In this document: positions 1 through 9,211 of the stretch, in pieces | Layout of the letters: each line of letters starts with the position of its first letter | Numbering within the stretch: the first letter of the stretch is position 1 | Origin: an uncultured Opitutia bacterium | GTDB lineage: Bacteria; Verrucomicrobiota; Verrucomicrobiia; Opitutales; UBA953 | Assembly (NCBI GenBank): GCA_945957395.1 | Contig: CAMFKE010000002.1 | Location: forward strand, 336,176 to 400,175 | Direction: 5' to 3' | DNA length: 64,000 nt | The notes under the pieces: generated by a model | Databases searched by the model: none | The model's input: only the letters and a program-made list of their open reading frames with translations | What the model was told of the DNA's origin: nothing | Program-made: the position numbers and the translations under genes

Positions 1-287
1 GCGTGCCGCTCGCTCGCAAGACGGTCGAGCAAGGCCTTTCCGTGCGCCAGCTCGAACAGGAGGTTCGCCGGCTCAAGGCCGCCTCCGTGGAGAAGGCCGC
101 CGGCAAGGACGACGCCGCCAAGGCCGCGAAGAACACGGCGGCCGTCATGGACATCGAGAAGAAGCTCGTGACCCGGCTGAACACCAAGGTGCGCGTGAAG
201 CACGGCGAACGCCGCGGCGTCATCACCATCGAATACTACGGCAACGACGACCTCGCCCGCGTGCTCGGCAAACTCGGCGTGGCCTGA
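1..287 (+). CDS. parB: ParB chromosome-partitioning protein, C-terminal part
   Basis: This is the 3' end of a gene that begins before the window. The visible 94-95 residues match the C-terminal third of ParB/Spo0J: a segment beginning ARKTVEQGLSVRQLEQEVRRL, then a lysine/alanine-rich linker (about residues 25-48), then the C-terminal dimerisation domain with the pattern RLNTKVRVKHG..GVITIEYYGNDDLARVL. ParB binds parS sites near the origin and works with the ParA ATPase in chromosome segregation; the ParB box and the helix-turn-helix core lie outside the window. It converges with recJ, with only 38 bp between the two stop codons. Family identification is from sequence; the parA partner is presumed upstream. 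Confidence 0.85.
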   Translation, partial: VPLARKTVEQGLSVRQLEQEVRRLKAASVEKAAGKDDAAKAAKNTAAVMDIEKKLVTRLNTKVRVKHGERRGVITIEYYGNDDLARVLGKLGVA

Positions 288-325
288 GCGCGACCGGGAG
301 CGCAGCCGGCCTCACCGGCCCCGCT

Positions 326-2041
326 TCAGGACTCGGCGGGACGCCAGTCGACCAGCTCGGCCTGCGGGTACTTGCGGCCGTTGTAGTGATTCCAACCCAG
401 GCGCAACGCCAGGTCCACGGGCTTGCCCGCAGGCGGCGGATTGTCGGCCTTGCGCCAGGCGACGACGCCCAGTCGGCGCCCCGGCGTGGAGGCGATCTGG
501 AAACGGAAATTGCTCTCGCCGAAGAACAGGGGCGGCTCGCGCAGCGTCACGCCGCACAGCGCGAACACCGGCTCGGGATTGCCCTCGCCGTGCGGATGGA
601 GCAGTTCCAACTGGTCCAGCAGAGAATCGGAGATCTCCTCCGGATGCAGACGGCCGGACACCACCAGCGAGGAGTCGGGAACGCGTCCGGCCTTCAGCCA
701 GTCGGTGACCGCTTGGTTGAACCGCTCGGCGAACTCGCTCACGCGGTCGGCGTGCAGCGTGATGCCAACCGCCATCGGATGCCCGCCCCACGCGTCCAGC
801 AGATCGCCGCACTCCTGAAGCACCTCGACCAGGCTGATGCCGGCGACACTGCGCCCGGAGCCCTTGGCCAGCTCGCCCTCGCGCCCCAGCACGATGCAGG
901 GCCGGTTGAAATGACGCGCCAGTTTGCCCGCCACGATGCCCACGACGCCGGGATGCCAGTCGCCGTGCGCGAGCAGACCGCGCCGGTCGCCGTCCACGGC
1001 GGAAAGCTGGGCCTTGGCCTCCTCGAAAACGAGCTTCTCGATCTCCTGCCTCTCGCGGTTCATGGCGTCCAGCGACTCGGCCGAACGGCGGCAGAAATCG
1101 GGGTCGTCGGAAAGCAGCATCTGCACGGGCAGAGCCGCGTCGGCCAGGCGGCCGGAAGCGTTGATGCGCGGGCCCAGGCGGAACGAGATGTCCACCGGGT
1201 GCAGCTCGGAGTCGGTGGCGATGCGGCTGACCTTCATCAGCGCTTTCACCCCTTCGCGCCGCGTGGCGCGGAGCTGGCGCAGGCCGTGATGCGTGAGCAG
1301 GCGGTTTTCGCGCGTCAGCGGCACGAGGTCGGCCACCGTGCCCAGCGCCACCAGGTCGAGATACTCGCGCATGACCACCGTCTGCGCCGCGGCGTCGCCG
1401 CGCAAACGCAGCTTCTTGAGCAGGCCGTGGGCGACCTTGAAGGTCAGGCCGACGGTGCACAGGTTGAGCCAGGGCGACTCGGGATGGTCGTGCACATGCG
1501 GGTTCACCAGGATGCAGTCCGGGTGCACGGCCGCCTTGGAACGGTGATGGTCGACCACGATAACATCGATTCCGCGCGCGCGCAGCGTGGCGATCTCCTC
1601 GCGCGAGTTCGTGCCGCAGTCGAGCGAGATGAACAGCGAGACGGGGCCGCAGGCGAGCGCCCGGTCGAGCGCGGCGAGCGAGAGCCCGTAGCCCTCCTCG
1701 AGCCGGCGGGGCACGAAGAACTTGGGATCCGCCCCGAGATGGCGCAGCACGCTCACCAGCAGCGTGGTCGAGGTGACACCGTCCACATCGTAGTCGCCCA
1801 GCACCGCGATGGGCTCGCGCGCGTCAAGCGCGGCGATGATGCGGTCGACGGCCTCCTCGAGGTGGGCGACCTTCAGCGGGTCGCAAACCCGATCCAGCCG
1901 GGGACGCAGGAACGCCTCGGCGGAATCCGTATCCAGGGATTCAAGACGGGAAAGTATGCCGGCGACGACCGGATGCAGCGAAAGCTCGTCGGAAAGCCGG
2001 CGGGCGCACACGGGGTCGGGGTCCTGAAAAAGCCAGGGCAC
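326..2041 (-). CDS. recJ: Single-stranded-DNA-specific exonuclease RecJ
   Basis: The 571-residue protein carries all the DHH-family signatures: motif I LGDYDVDG (residues 81-88), motif II DCGT (141-144), motif III VVDHH (162-166), a GSGRS segment, and the DHHA1 motif GGHPMAVG. RecJ degrades single-stranded DNA 5' to 3' with Mn/Mg and acts in RecF-pathway recombination, mismatch repair and base-excision repair in the cytoplasm. Length and domain order (DHH, DHHA1, OB-like C-terminus) are normal. The start used is GTG (complement of CAC at 2039-2041); it gives the expected MPWLF N-terminus but has no convincing Shine-Dalgarno site. The gene lies 99 bp downstream of secDF on the same strand and may be cotranscribed, although a strong GC hairpin sits between them. 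Confidence 0.95.
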   Translation of the reverse strand: MPWLFQDPDPVCARRLSDELSLHPVVAGILSRLESLDTDSAEAFLRPRLDRVCDPLKVAHLEEAVDRIIAALDAREPIAVLGDYDVDGVTSTTLLVSVLRHLGADPKFFVPRRLEEGYGLSLAALDRALACGPVSLFISLDCGTNSREEIATLRARGIDVIVVDHHRSKAAVHPDCILVNPHVHDHPESPWLNLCTVGLTFKVAHGLLKKLRLRGDAAAQTVVMREYLDLVALGTVADLVPLTRENRLLTHHGLRQLRATRREGVKALMKVSRIATDSELHPVDISFRLGPRINASGRLADAALPVQMLLSDDPDFCRRSAESLDAMNRERQEIEKLVFEEAKAQLSAVDGDRRGLLAHGDWHPGVVGIVAGKLARHFNRPCIVLGREGELAKGSGRSVAGISLVEVLQECGDLLDAWGGHPMAVGITLHADRVSEFAERFNQAVTDWLKAGRVPDSSLVVSGRLHPEEISDSLLDQLELLHPHGEGNPEPVFALCGVTLREPPLFFGESNFRFQIASTPGRRLGVVAWRKADNPPPAGKPVDLALRLGWNHYNGRKYPQAELVDWRPAES

Positions 2042-2086
2042 GAGTCGGTAAAGGTGAAGGGACGGGATAAAAATGCCGGGCGTCGG

Positions 2087-2121
2087 CGGGAGGCGGGGCG
2101 TCTCTCGGCCCCGCCCTCCCG
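2087..2121 (-). terminator. GC-rich hairpin between secDF and recJ
   Basis: Positions 2087-2099 pair with 2108-2121, giving a 13-bp GC stem with one bulged base. On the minus strand a short T-run (ATTTTTATC) follows only about 13 nt later, so this is a weak or partial terminator or an attenuator between secDF and recJ rather than a textbook one. Confidence 0.4.
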
Positions 2122-2140
2122 TCGCGTCCGGCGGCGTGGT

Positions 2141-4852
2141 TTACTGAAGCTTGGCGACCTCGCTCTTGGCGGCGCCGGTGGTCTCCCACTCGCGAGCCGT
2201 GCCGGCCTCGGCCTTCTCGACGCTGCGGCGGTCGCCCTTGTGCCACCAGTAGAAGATGGGGCAGGCGATGAACATGGAGGAGTAGACGCCGGTGAGCACG
2301 CCGAAGCAGAACACCAGTCCGTACTCCTTCACATCCCCGGCGCCGAACACGAACAGGGCGACGGCGGTGAGGAACACGGTGAGCGAGGTGAGGATGGTGC
2401 GCGAAAGCGTGCGGTTGATGGCCAGGTGGATGCACTCACGCAGGGACAATCCGGGGTTGTTTTCCATCTCCTCGCGCACGCGGTCGAACACGATGATGGT
2501 GTCGTTGATCGAGTAGCCGATGATCATCAGGATGGACGCCACCATGGCGGCCGTGGCCTGACCGCCGCCGAAGATCCAGCCGTAGGTGACATACAGGCCG
2601 ACGGTCATGAACACGTCGTGCACGGTCGCCACGATCGCGCCCAGGCCGAAGCCCAGTTCGAAGCGCAGCGCCACATAAACGAGGATGCCCACCATCGCCA
2701 GGACCACCGAGATGATGGCGTTCCACTGGAGCGCGCCGGAAACTGTGGCGCCGATGGCCTCGCGGCCGGTGATCAGCTTCTCGGCCGGCTTGTCGGCGGG
2801 GAAGAAGCCGGGGTGCTTCGCGACGAGCTCCTTCACCAGCTTGGTGGCGTTGGCGAACTCGCCGGCGTCCTTGCCCGAAAGCTCGCACTCCACGCGCAGC
2901 GAGGTCTTCTTCGTGCCCAGGTCGTCGAGGTACACCGAGGTCACATCCTTCACGCCCACGGAGGCCGCGACGCGCTCGACCTCGGCGGTGTCGAGCTTCT
3001 TGTCCGCAACGGCCTCGATGGTGACGGCTTCGCCGCCCTTGAAGTCCTTGCCCAGCGAGGCGCGGCCGCGGAAGCCGATGGCGACGAGCCCCATGAGCAT
3101 GATGGCGCCGGCGACAAAGAAGCCGCGGCGGGTGTAGTCGAGGAACTGGATCTTGGGCTCCTTCTTGAGCATCGTGAGTCCGAAGAGGTGGGTGAACATG
3201 CCGGTGTTCACGCAAAGTTCCTGAAGACCGCGCGTGGTGATGAGCGCGGTGATCACGGTGGTCACGATGCCGATGGAGAGCGTGACGCCGAAGCCGCGGA
3301 TGGGGCCGGTGCCCATCCAGATGAGGATGATAGCGGTGAGCAGCGTGGTGATGTTGGCGTCCAGGATGGTCGACAGCGCGCGCGAGTAACCGGCGGAAAG
3401 CGCTTGGCGCAGACCGGCGCCGGCCTTCGTCTCCTCACGCATGCGTTCGAACACGAGGATGTTCATGTCCACCGCCATGCCCACGGTGAGCACGAGCGCG
3501 GCGACGCCGGGCAGCGTGATGGTGGCACCCATGGCGGCCAGCACGCCGAGCGTGATCACGATGTTGGCCACCACGGCGATCACCGAGAGAACGCCGGCGG
3601 ACAGGTAGAAGGCGACCATGAACAGGACGACGAGGCCCACGCCCACGGAGGCCGCCACGACCGACTTGGTCTGCGCGTCCTTGGCGAGAGAGGGTCCGAC
3701 CGTCTGCACATCCTGAAGCTCGAGGGGGAATTCGAGCGGGTTGTTGAGGACATTGGCCAGCTCGACGCAGCGGGTCTGGTCGCCGAGGTTGATTTCGGCG
3801 CCGCCGGAGATGGGCTTGTTTTCGGCAATGCCGTGGTTGGAGATGAACTTGCCGTCGAGGATGATGGCGAAAGTGCCGTTGTCCTGGCCGCTGCGGATGT
3901 TCTCATCGCAGATCTTCTTGGTGGCGGCGTAGAAGATGTCGTTGCCCTTGTCGCTGAAGGCGATGCTCACCTTCCAGGTGAAGCCGTCGGCCGAATAGGC
4001 CTGGGCCTTGCGGATGATGTCACCCGTGGCGAAGGGCTTCTTCTGCACATACAGCGGGCGCTCCTCGACGACCTGCCCGGTGGTCTTGTCGGTCGTGCGC
4101 GAATACATAACGACGTAGTTCTGCAGGGGCGACGCCACATCAGAGGGGTTCTCCTTGAGCGAGGCGGTGGAGAACTCGGGCGTGCCGGGCTTGGGAGTCA
4201 GCGTGCGGTGCACGAAGGCGAACTCGAGCTTGGCCGGCTTCTTCAGCGCGTCGATGGCGTCGGGGTTGTTCGCCATGTCGTCGCCGGGCAGCTGGATTTC
4301 CAAAACGTTGCTGCCGACGGTGCGGATGAGCGGCTCGGCGACGCCGTACTGGTTGATGCGGTCCTGCATCACCTTGGACGCCTTGTCCATCTGGGCGGCC
4401 GGGTCTTTGCCGACAAAGGCCTCGTCGGGCACCTTGAGCGAGAAGGCGACGCCGCCCTGCAGGTCCAGACCGAGCTTGAGCTTGCCCTGCGACGCCTTGA
4501 GCAGGTGGCGCAGCACGAGCAGGTTGCGCTTCTGCACATTCGGCTCGGACACCAGGTCGAGCTCGGGGAAATAAAGCGCGTGCAGGTCGACCGGCGCGGC
4601 GGGGTCGTTGACGATGTCGCGAAGAGCCTGGTAGACGGTGGGGGCCTTGGGCGCGTCGGGGATGTTTTTCGCGTTGTTCTCAACGCGCTCGCCGGCCTTG
4701 GCGAGCAGCGCCTGGAAGCCGACCTTGTCACCGGTCACCTTGGAGGCCGCGAACTCGTCGAACCGGCGCGTGGTGAGCGGGGTGAGGGCGCCCACCGCGT
4801 AGGCGAGCAGGAGGAAAGTGACGAGGAGTTTCCAGAAAACGCGAAGGTTCAT
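2141..4852 (-). CDS. secDF: Fused protein translocase subunit SecDF
   Basis: This single 903-residue protein carries SecD and SecF in one chain. An N-terminal membrane anchor (about residues 7-25) is followed by the SecD motif LGLDLQGGVAFSL (about 127-139), the large periplasmic P1 domain, six-helix RND segment one (about 385-545), then a second anchor, the SecF motif GKDFKGGEAV near residue 600 and the second six-helix segment ending near residue 880. SecDF uses the proton gradient to pull secreted chains out of the SecYEG channel. Fusions occur in several phyla, including the PVC group. yajC lies upstream on the same strand (165-bp spacer), the usual partner in the SecDF-YajC complex; recJ follows. 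Confidence 0.95.
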   Translation of the reverse strand: MNLRVFWKLLVTFLLLAYAVGALTPLTTRRFDEFAASKVTGDKVGFQALLAKAGERVENNAKNIPDAPKAPTVYQALRDIVNDPAAPVDLHALYFPELDLVSEPNVQKRNLLVLRHLLKASQGKLKLGLDLQGGVAFSLKVPDEAFVGKDPAAQMDKASKVMQDRINQYGVAEPLIRTVGSNVLEIQLPGDDMANNPDAIDALKKPAKLEFAFVHRTLTPKPGTPEFSTASLKENPSDVASPLQNYVVMYSRTTDKTTGQVVEERPLYVQKKPFATGDIIRKAQAYSADGFTWKVSIAFSDKGNDIFYAATKKICDENIRSGQDNGTFAIILDGKFISNHGIAENKPISGGAEINLGDQTRCVELANVLNNPLEFPLELQDVQTVGPSLAKDAQTKSVVAASVGVGLVVLFMVAFYLSAGVLSVIAVVANIVITLGVLAAMGATITLPGVAALVLTVGMAVDMNILVFERMREETKAGAGLRQALSAGYSRALSTILDANITTLLTAIILIWMGTGPIRGFGVTLSIGIVTTVITALITTRGLQELCVNTGMFTHLFGLTMLKKEPKIQFLDYTRRGFFVAGAIMLMGLVAIGFRGRASLGKDFKGGEAVTIEAVADKKLDTAEVERVAASVGVKDVTSVYLDDLGTKKTSLRVECELSGKDAGEFANATKLVKELVAKHPGFFPADKPAEKLITGREAIGATVSGALQWNAIISVVLAMVGILVYVALRFELGFGLGAIVATVHDVFMTVGLYVTYGWIFGGGQATAAMVASILMIIGYSINDTIIVFDRVREEMENNPGLSLRECIHLAINRTLSRTILTSLTVFLTAVALFVFGAGDVKEYGLVFCFGVLTGVYSSMFIACPIFYWWHKGDRRSVEKAEAGTAREWETTGAAKSEVAKLQ

Positions 4853-5017
4853 GGGACGAAAAGGGACGGGGTTTTCAGTGGCGGATTTTCGCGCCTGAGG
4901 GCGCGGTCCAAGCGTATCGAATCATCGCATACGAGACAGCCGCCCGAGGTCATCGGGCGGCGCAGGGTTCGGGCGGACCGCGGGAAACGCACCGGGCGTG
5001 CCGCCCGAAACCAAGGC

Positions 5018-5362
5018 TCAGGCCTTGGTCTCTTCGGTCAGAAACTCGACGATGTGCGCGCGGCGGAACGGGATGCGAACGCCGGTGGACACCTCGAGGG
5101 TGACGATGGAGTCGTCAAGGGTGACGACCTTGCCGACGATGCCGGAGGAGGTGGCCACCTTGTCGCCGGTCTTCAGCGCGGCCTGCTTCTTGGCGGTCTC
5201 CTTGGCCTGCTTCTGCTGGGGGCGGATGAGCAGGAAGTAGAAGCCGAAGCCGAAAAGCACGAGCGGCAGGAACTGCATGAGGGCGCCGGCACCGGAAGGG
5301 GCGTCGGCGGCGGGGGCGGTCTGCTGGGCGAGGAAGGAAATCTGAGAGAGGAGCGATGTCAT
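5018..5362 (-). CDS. yajC: Preprotein translocase accessory protein YajC
   Basis: This small 114-residue inner-membrane protein has one transmembrane helix (about residues 27-47, FLPLVLFGFGFYFLLIRPQQ) followed by the family hallmark RPQQKQAKE and a cytoplasmic KOW-like region (TGDKVATSSGIVGKVV, about 67-82). YajC associates with SecDF and YidC. It opens the yajC-secDF(-recJ) minus-strand group, an arrangement conserved in bacteria. The N-terminal stretch before the helix includes an alanine/proline-rich segment. Length is typical. Confidence 0.93.
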   Translation of the reverse strand: MTSLLSQISFLAQQTAPAADAPSGAGALMQFLPLVLFGFGFYFLLIRPQQKQAKETAKKQAALKTGDKVATSSGIVGKVVTLDDSIVTLEVSTGVRIPFRRAHIVEFLTEETKA

Positions 5363-5466
5363 CGGTCTTGACGGTTTTTTAAGGCGGTCACGGATGCGCC
5401 GGGGGGCTCAAAAGGCAAGGTCTTTCGCCCCGTCCCGACCGAATCGCGCCCCGTGTATCCGGACGC

Positions 5467-5499
5467 AAAAAGCGCCGGCCACATGGCCGGCGCTTTTTT
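5467..5499 (-). terminator. Rho-independent terminator of the greA-like gene
   Basis: Near-perfect hairpin: the arm at 5467-5480 pairs with 5485-5498 around a 4-nt loop, with A/T flanks. On the minus strand the stem ends in a T-run. It lies 23 nt past the stop of the greA-like gene and ahead of yajC. Confidence 0.85.
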
Positions 5500-5521
5500 G
5501 CGAGTGCGAAGGCGGAAAGCC

Positions 5522-7441
5522 TTAGTGCTGCTCGTCCACCCAGCGGGCGATGGACTTGACCGTCCAGGTCTCCTTGTTGCCGCCGATGTCGGTCTCGACG
5601 GTGCTGCCCACCTTCTTGCCGAGCAGCTGCTGGGCGAGCGGGGTCTTGTAGGAGAGCACATTCTTGTCCGGGTCGGAATCCCAAGCGCCGAGGATGGAGT
5701 AGCGCACGGGCTTCTTGGCGCCGGCCTGGAGCACTTCGACGACGGAGCCCACGGAGATGAGGTCCTTGACGGCGTCGGTGAAGTCGGTGACACGGGCGCG
5801 GGCGAGGTCGGTCTCGACCTGGGCCTTGCGGGCCATGGTCGTGGTCTGATCCTGCTTGGCCATCTTGTACTCGGAGTTCTCCTTCAAGTCGCCGTGTTCC
5901 TTGGCGATGTTGATGGCCTCCTTGATGGCGGGCAGCTTGACCTTGATGATCTCGTGAAGCTCCTTCTGGAGCTTCTCGTAGGAGCCCTTGGAGACGACGA
6001 GCTGCTCGGACGCCTCGGCCTGTGCCTCCTTGTCGATGAGGGCCTGAATCTTCGGGTAAAGCTTGATGAAGCGTGCCAGCAGGGACTTCTTGGTGAGGGG
6101 CTCGAAGCCCTGGTTGAGCAGCAGGGACTGGGCGAGGTCGCGGGCGATCTCGAAGTTGGCGTCGTCGAGCAGGTCGCTGATGAGCTCGCTGTCTTCGGAG
6201 AGCACTTCGCCCAGCGGGATGCGGCGGTTGGTGGTGGCCAGAAGCGCCTCGCGGTCGATGGCGTAAAGGATGGCGGCGAGAAGACGGTGGGTGACCATCG
6301 GCTTCACGATCTTGGCGTACTTCTTCGAGTCGCGGTTCTTGATCACCCAGATGAGCACGGAGCTCTCCAGGCTCTGGGAATCGAGCCAGTCATTGAGCTT
6401 GGCGGCGACGAGCTTGGAGCAGTCATTCTCCACGAGGAAGTTCACGCACTCGGCGGTGAACTTGCCGGTGGACTTGCGAAGCAGCTCGATGACGACCTCC
6501 TGCCACTGGACGTCCTCGGGGTACACTTCCTTGACGTTGGAAAGGAGGCGCTTGAGGTAGGCGGGGCTCTGCGGAATCTCGCCGGCAAGCGTGTTCAGCT
6601 CGTCCTTGGAGCAGGAAAGGATGATGGAGGAGCGGGTGGGCTCCAGGGACTCCACGCTCTCCTTGAAGTGACGGCAAAGGTCGTTGCGAACCCAGACGCC
6701 GTGCAGGATCTCGGCCTTGGTGAGCGTGCGGGCGGTCTTGAGCGCGGCGGTGAGCTCGTCGAAGATTTTGTGCAGGTCGCTCTCGATGCGCTTGACGCTC
6801 TCGCCTTCGCCGGCGGAGGTCTCGATTTCCTTGCTGAGTGAGACGAACAGCTTCTCGGCCAGCTCGATCTTCTTGCGGGGGTTCTTGTTAAGGTAGTATT
6901 CCTCGAGGATTTCGTCCTCGGGCTTCACCTCGTCACCCTCGGCGCGCAGCACATAGGCGCCGTCCTTCTTGGCGGGAACGGCCACGGCGGGATCGCGGGA
7001 GAGCTCCTTCTTGGCCTCGGCCCACCATTTCTTCATCTTCACCGGACCGAGCAGCTTGATCAGCGTGGTCTCGAGTTCGACGGTGGACATGGTGCCGTTG
7101 ACGGCGGCCTTGAGAATCTCGCGCACCAGGCCGGCGCGGTCGTTCTTCACGAGCTCCTCGATCTTCTTGGGCTCCGTGCGCTGACGAACCAGAATGTTGT
7201 CGGGAGAGAGGATGCGCAGCTTGTCCACGCAGAACTCCGGCGCCATGGGATGGCCCAGCTTGCCGGACTCAAAAAAGTCGATGACGAGGCGATTGGCGCC
7301 GGCATCGTATTGCCTGATCTGGCCGAAGCCCCAGCTGGCGTGCATGCAATAGGCGCCGGGAACCATCGCCTCCAACGCCTCGCGGCGCGTGCGCAGATTC
7401 GGGTTCTTGTCCAGAAGTTGTTCGATGACCTCGTTGTTCAT
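5522..7441 (-). CDS. greA: Transcription elongation factor GreA family with long N-terminal extension
   Basis: The 639-residue protein has its last about 158 residues as a complete GreA: coiled-coil hairpin (from about residue 487, LQKELHEIIKV), tip motif GDLKENSEY (about 516-524) that keeps the acidic D and E needed for RNA-polymerase cleavage stimulation, and an FKBP-like C-terminal domain (GSVVEVLQ to WTVKSIARW). The first about 480 residues, mostly helical and charged, match no domain I can name. Normal GreA is about 158 residues. Chlamydial GreA proteins are also known to be very long, so this looks like a PVC-group architecture. The factor rescues backtracked RNA polymerase. The gene is monocistronic with its own terminator, and an AT-rich leader lies upstream at 7442-7490. 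Confidence 0.85.
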   Translation of the reverse strand: MNNEVIEQLLDKNPNLRTRREALEAMVPGAYCMHASWGFGQIRQYDAGANRLVIDFFESGKLGHPMAPEFCVDKLRILSPDNILVRQRTEPKKIEELVKNDRAGLVREILKAAVNGTMSTVELETTLIKLLGPVKMKKWWAEAKKELSRDPAVAVPAKKDGAYVLRAEGDEVKPEDEILEEYYLNKNPRKKIELAEKLFVSLSKEIETSAGEGESVKRIESDLHKIFDELTAALKTARTLTKAEILHGVWVRNDLCRHFKESVESLEPTRSSIILSCSKDELNTLAGEIPQSPAYLKRLLSNVKEVYPEDVQWQEVVIELLRKSTGKFTAECVNFLVENDCSKLVAAKLNDWLDSQSLESSVLIWVIKNRDSKKYAKIVKPMVTHRLLAAILYAIDREALLATTNRRIPLGEVLSEDSELISDLLDDANFEIARDLAQSLLLNQGFEPLTKKSLLARFIKLYPKIQALIDKEAQAEASEQLVVSKGSYEKLQKELHEIIKVKLPAIKEAINIAKEHGDLKENSEYKMAKQDQTTTMARKAQVETDLARARVTDFTDAVKDLISVGSVVEVLQAGAKKPVRYSILGAWDSDPDKNVLSYKTPLAQQLLGKKVGSTVETDIGGNKETWTVKSIARWVDEQH

Positions 7442-7671
7442 TGGAATGACGAGCTCTGAAGTAAATTTAAATTCAAAGCAAGCCCTTAACCGCGGGACAC
7501 CGGGCTACGCGAACGACCCCCCCCGCCGGACCAACGGGAGCGGCGGGGGGAAATCACAAGAAAGCGAAAGGCGTCAAGTGAGAAGAAGGAACGATTTAAG
7601 GAAAAAAATCGCCCCTTCGCTCAAACGCAGGACGCGTCCGGCGCCCCGGCTCTTGAGCCGCGCAACCGGAA

Positions 7672-8637
7672 TCAGCCTACCGCCACCATTGCGGCGGCCT
7701 CGGCGCGCGCCTTCTCGGCGAGCACGGTGGAGAGGTAGCGCTCACCGGTGGAGCAGGCCACGGTGACGATGCGCTTGCCCGCGTACTCGGGACGCTTGGC
7801 GACCTCCATGGCGGCCCAGATATTGGCGCCGGAGGAGATGCCCACCAGGAGCCCCTCGCGGGCCGCGACCAACTGGGCGGTCGCCACGGCGACTTCGCCG
7901 GACACCTGCATCACCTCGTCGACAATCGACAGATTCAGATTCTTGGGAACAAATCCGGCGCCGATGCCCTGAATCTTGTGCGGGCCCGGCTTGCCGCCGG
8001 AAATCACCGGCGAGGCGTCGGGCTCCACCGCGATGGCCTTGAAGCCGTGTCGGCGCGCCTTGATCACCTCGGCCACGCCGGTAATCGTGCCGCCCGTGCC
8101 TACGCCGGCCACGAAAGCGTCGATATGCCCCTCCATCTCGGCCCAGATTTCCTCGGCGGTGGTGCGCCGATGCGCCTCGGGATTGGCCGGGTTTTCAAAC
8201 TGCTGGGGAACGAACGCCCTGTCACCCAGTTCCGCGGCAAGCTCATTGGCCTTGGCGATGGCGCCCGACATGCCCTTCGACCCGGGCGTGAGCACGATTT
8301 CGGCGCCGAGCATACCAAGAAGCACGCGACGCTCCAGCGACATGGTCTCGGGCATCGTGAGAATGCAGCGGTAACCGCGGGCGGCCGCCACGAAGGCCAG
8401 CGCGATGCCCGTATTGCCCGAGGTGGGCTCGATGATGGTGCTTTGACCGGGGCGGATCCGGCCGGCCTGTTCGGCCGCGTCGATCATGGCCCGGCCCACG
8501 CGATCCTTAACGCTGGAGAGCGGATTGAAGAACTCACACTTCACATACACCTCGGCATGCAGCCCTTCGGTGATTCGATTTAGCTTAACCAGCGGGGTTC
8601 CGCCGATGCTGTCGGTGATGGAGTTGTATCGAGCCAT
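7672..8637 (-). CDS. cysK: Cysteine synthase A (O-acetylserine sulfhydrylase)
   Basis: The 321-residue PLP enzyme makes L-cysteine from O-acetylserine and sulfide. Visible signatures are the Schiff-base lysine in NPLSSVKDR (K44), the substrate loop PTSGNTG (71-77), and the phosphate-binding GTGGT (180-184). The start was set at ATG 8637 because [20 protein letters not shown] is the normal N-terminus; an upstream in-frame opening (to 8901) overlaps infA and is non-coding in character. It lies downstream of infA on the same strand but is separated by an apparent terminator, so it is probably transcribed on its own. No cysE lies alongside. Confidence 0.95.
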   Translation of the reverse strand: MARYNSITDSIGGTPLVKLNRITEGLHAEVYVKCEFFNPLSSVKDRVGRAMIDAAEQAGRIRPGQSTIIEPTSGNTGIALAFVAAARGYRCILTMPETMSLERRVLLGMLGAEIVLTPGSKGMSGAIAKANELAAELGDRAFVPQQFENPANPEAHRRTTAEEIWAEMEGHIDAFVAGVGTGGTITGVAEVIKARRHGFKAIAVEPDASPVISGGKPGPHKIQGIGAGFVPKNLNLSIVDEVMQVSGEVAVATAQLVAAREGLLVGISSGANIWAAMEVAKRPEYAGKRIVTVACSTGERYLSTVLAEKARAEAAAMVAVG

Positions 8638-8718
8638 GGTCGTGGGGTGTTCGGATTTGAAAGTGGTTTCAGCATGCAACGCATTGACCGCTCGCTTTGG
8701 GCGCAAGCCAGTTCCATC

Positions 8719-8754
8719 AAAAAACCCCGCCCCGGCGCGGGCCGGAAGACGGGG
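8719..8754 (-). terminator. Terminator downstream of infA
   Basis: On the minus strand CCCCG (complement of 8750-8754) pairs with CGGGG, enclosing an inner CCGG/CCGG stem, and is followed directly by six T residues (complement of 8719-8724). It lies 53 nt past the infA stop and before cysK. Confidence 0.65.
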
Positions 8755-8806
8755 CATGGTTCGATCACGCCACGGGGGGAACTCCACCCGACGTGAAACC
8801 GGCTCG

Positions 8807-9085
8807 TTAACGACGGCCGCCGGGACGATTGCCGCCGGCCATGGGAGGACGGGGCGCCTGATTACGGATGCGGTAGACGATGCGCGCCTTCGAGATGTCA
8901 TGCGGGCTCATCTCCATGCGCACCATGTCGCCGATCATGATCTTGATGAAGTTCTTGCGGAGTTTGCCCGAAATCGAGCCCAGCACCACATGCTTGTTGG
9001 CGAGTTCGATGCGGAACATGGTACCAGGGAGCACCTGGATGACCTTGCCCTCGACTTCGATGACGTCTTCTTCTTGTTCTGACAT
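8807..9085 (-). CDS. infA: Translation initiation factor IF-1
   Basis: The 92-residue protein contains a complete S1/OB-fold IF-1: [38 protein letters not shown], and [16 protein letters not shown]-1 binds the A site of the 30S subunit during initiation. It is longer than the usual about 72 residues because of a C-terminal tail, [17 protein letters not shown], which is proline/glycine/arginine-rich. The same GGNRP word is repeated in the N-terminal extension of IF-3 in this window. The gene is divergent from tadA with 126 bp between them and is followed by a terminator. Confidence 0.95.
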   Translation of the reverse strand: MSEQEEDVIEVEGKVIQVLPGTMFRIELANKHVVLGSISGKLRKNFIKIMIGDMVRMEMSPHDISKARIVYRIRNQAPRPPMAGGNRPGGRR

Positions 9086-9211
9086 GCTTTACTTTGGAAG
9101 CGCCGCAGCCTAGCCGCACCGCCACCGAGTCAATCGGTAAGTTTCCGGTTTCAAGTTTTCCGTTTTACGCAAAGACACCGACGCGCACGCGCGACAACCC
9201 ACCCATCCCTC

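Noticed and set aside
386..5371. A 1661-residue plus-strand open frame covering recJ and secDF
   Set aside because: It is the opposite-strand shadow of recJ, secDF and yajC, all of which have complete family motifs; its sequence is low-complexity (H, G, R, D rich), as expected for antisense GC-rich coding DNA.
7519..7550. A C6/G6-type hairpin downstream of cysK
   Set aside because: A good 10-bp stem, but no T-run follows on the minus strand and it lies about 120 bp past the stop, so I cannot call it a terminator with confidence.
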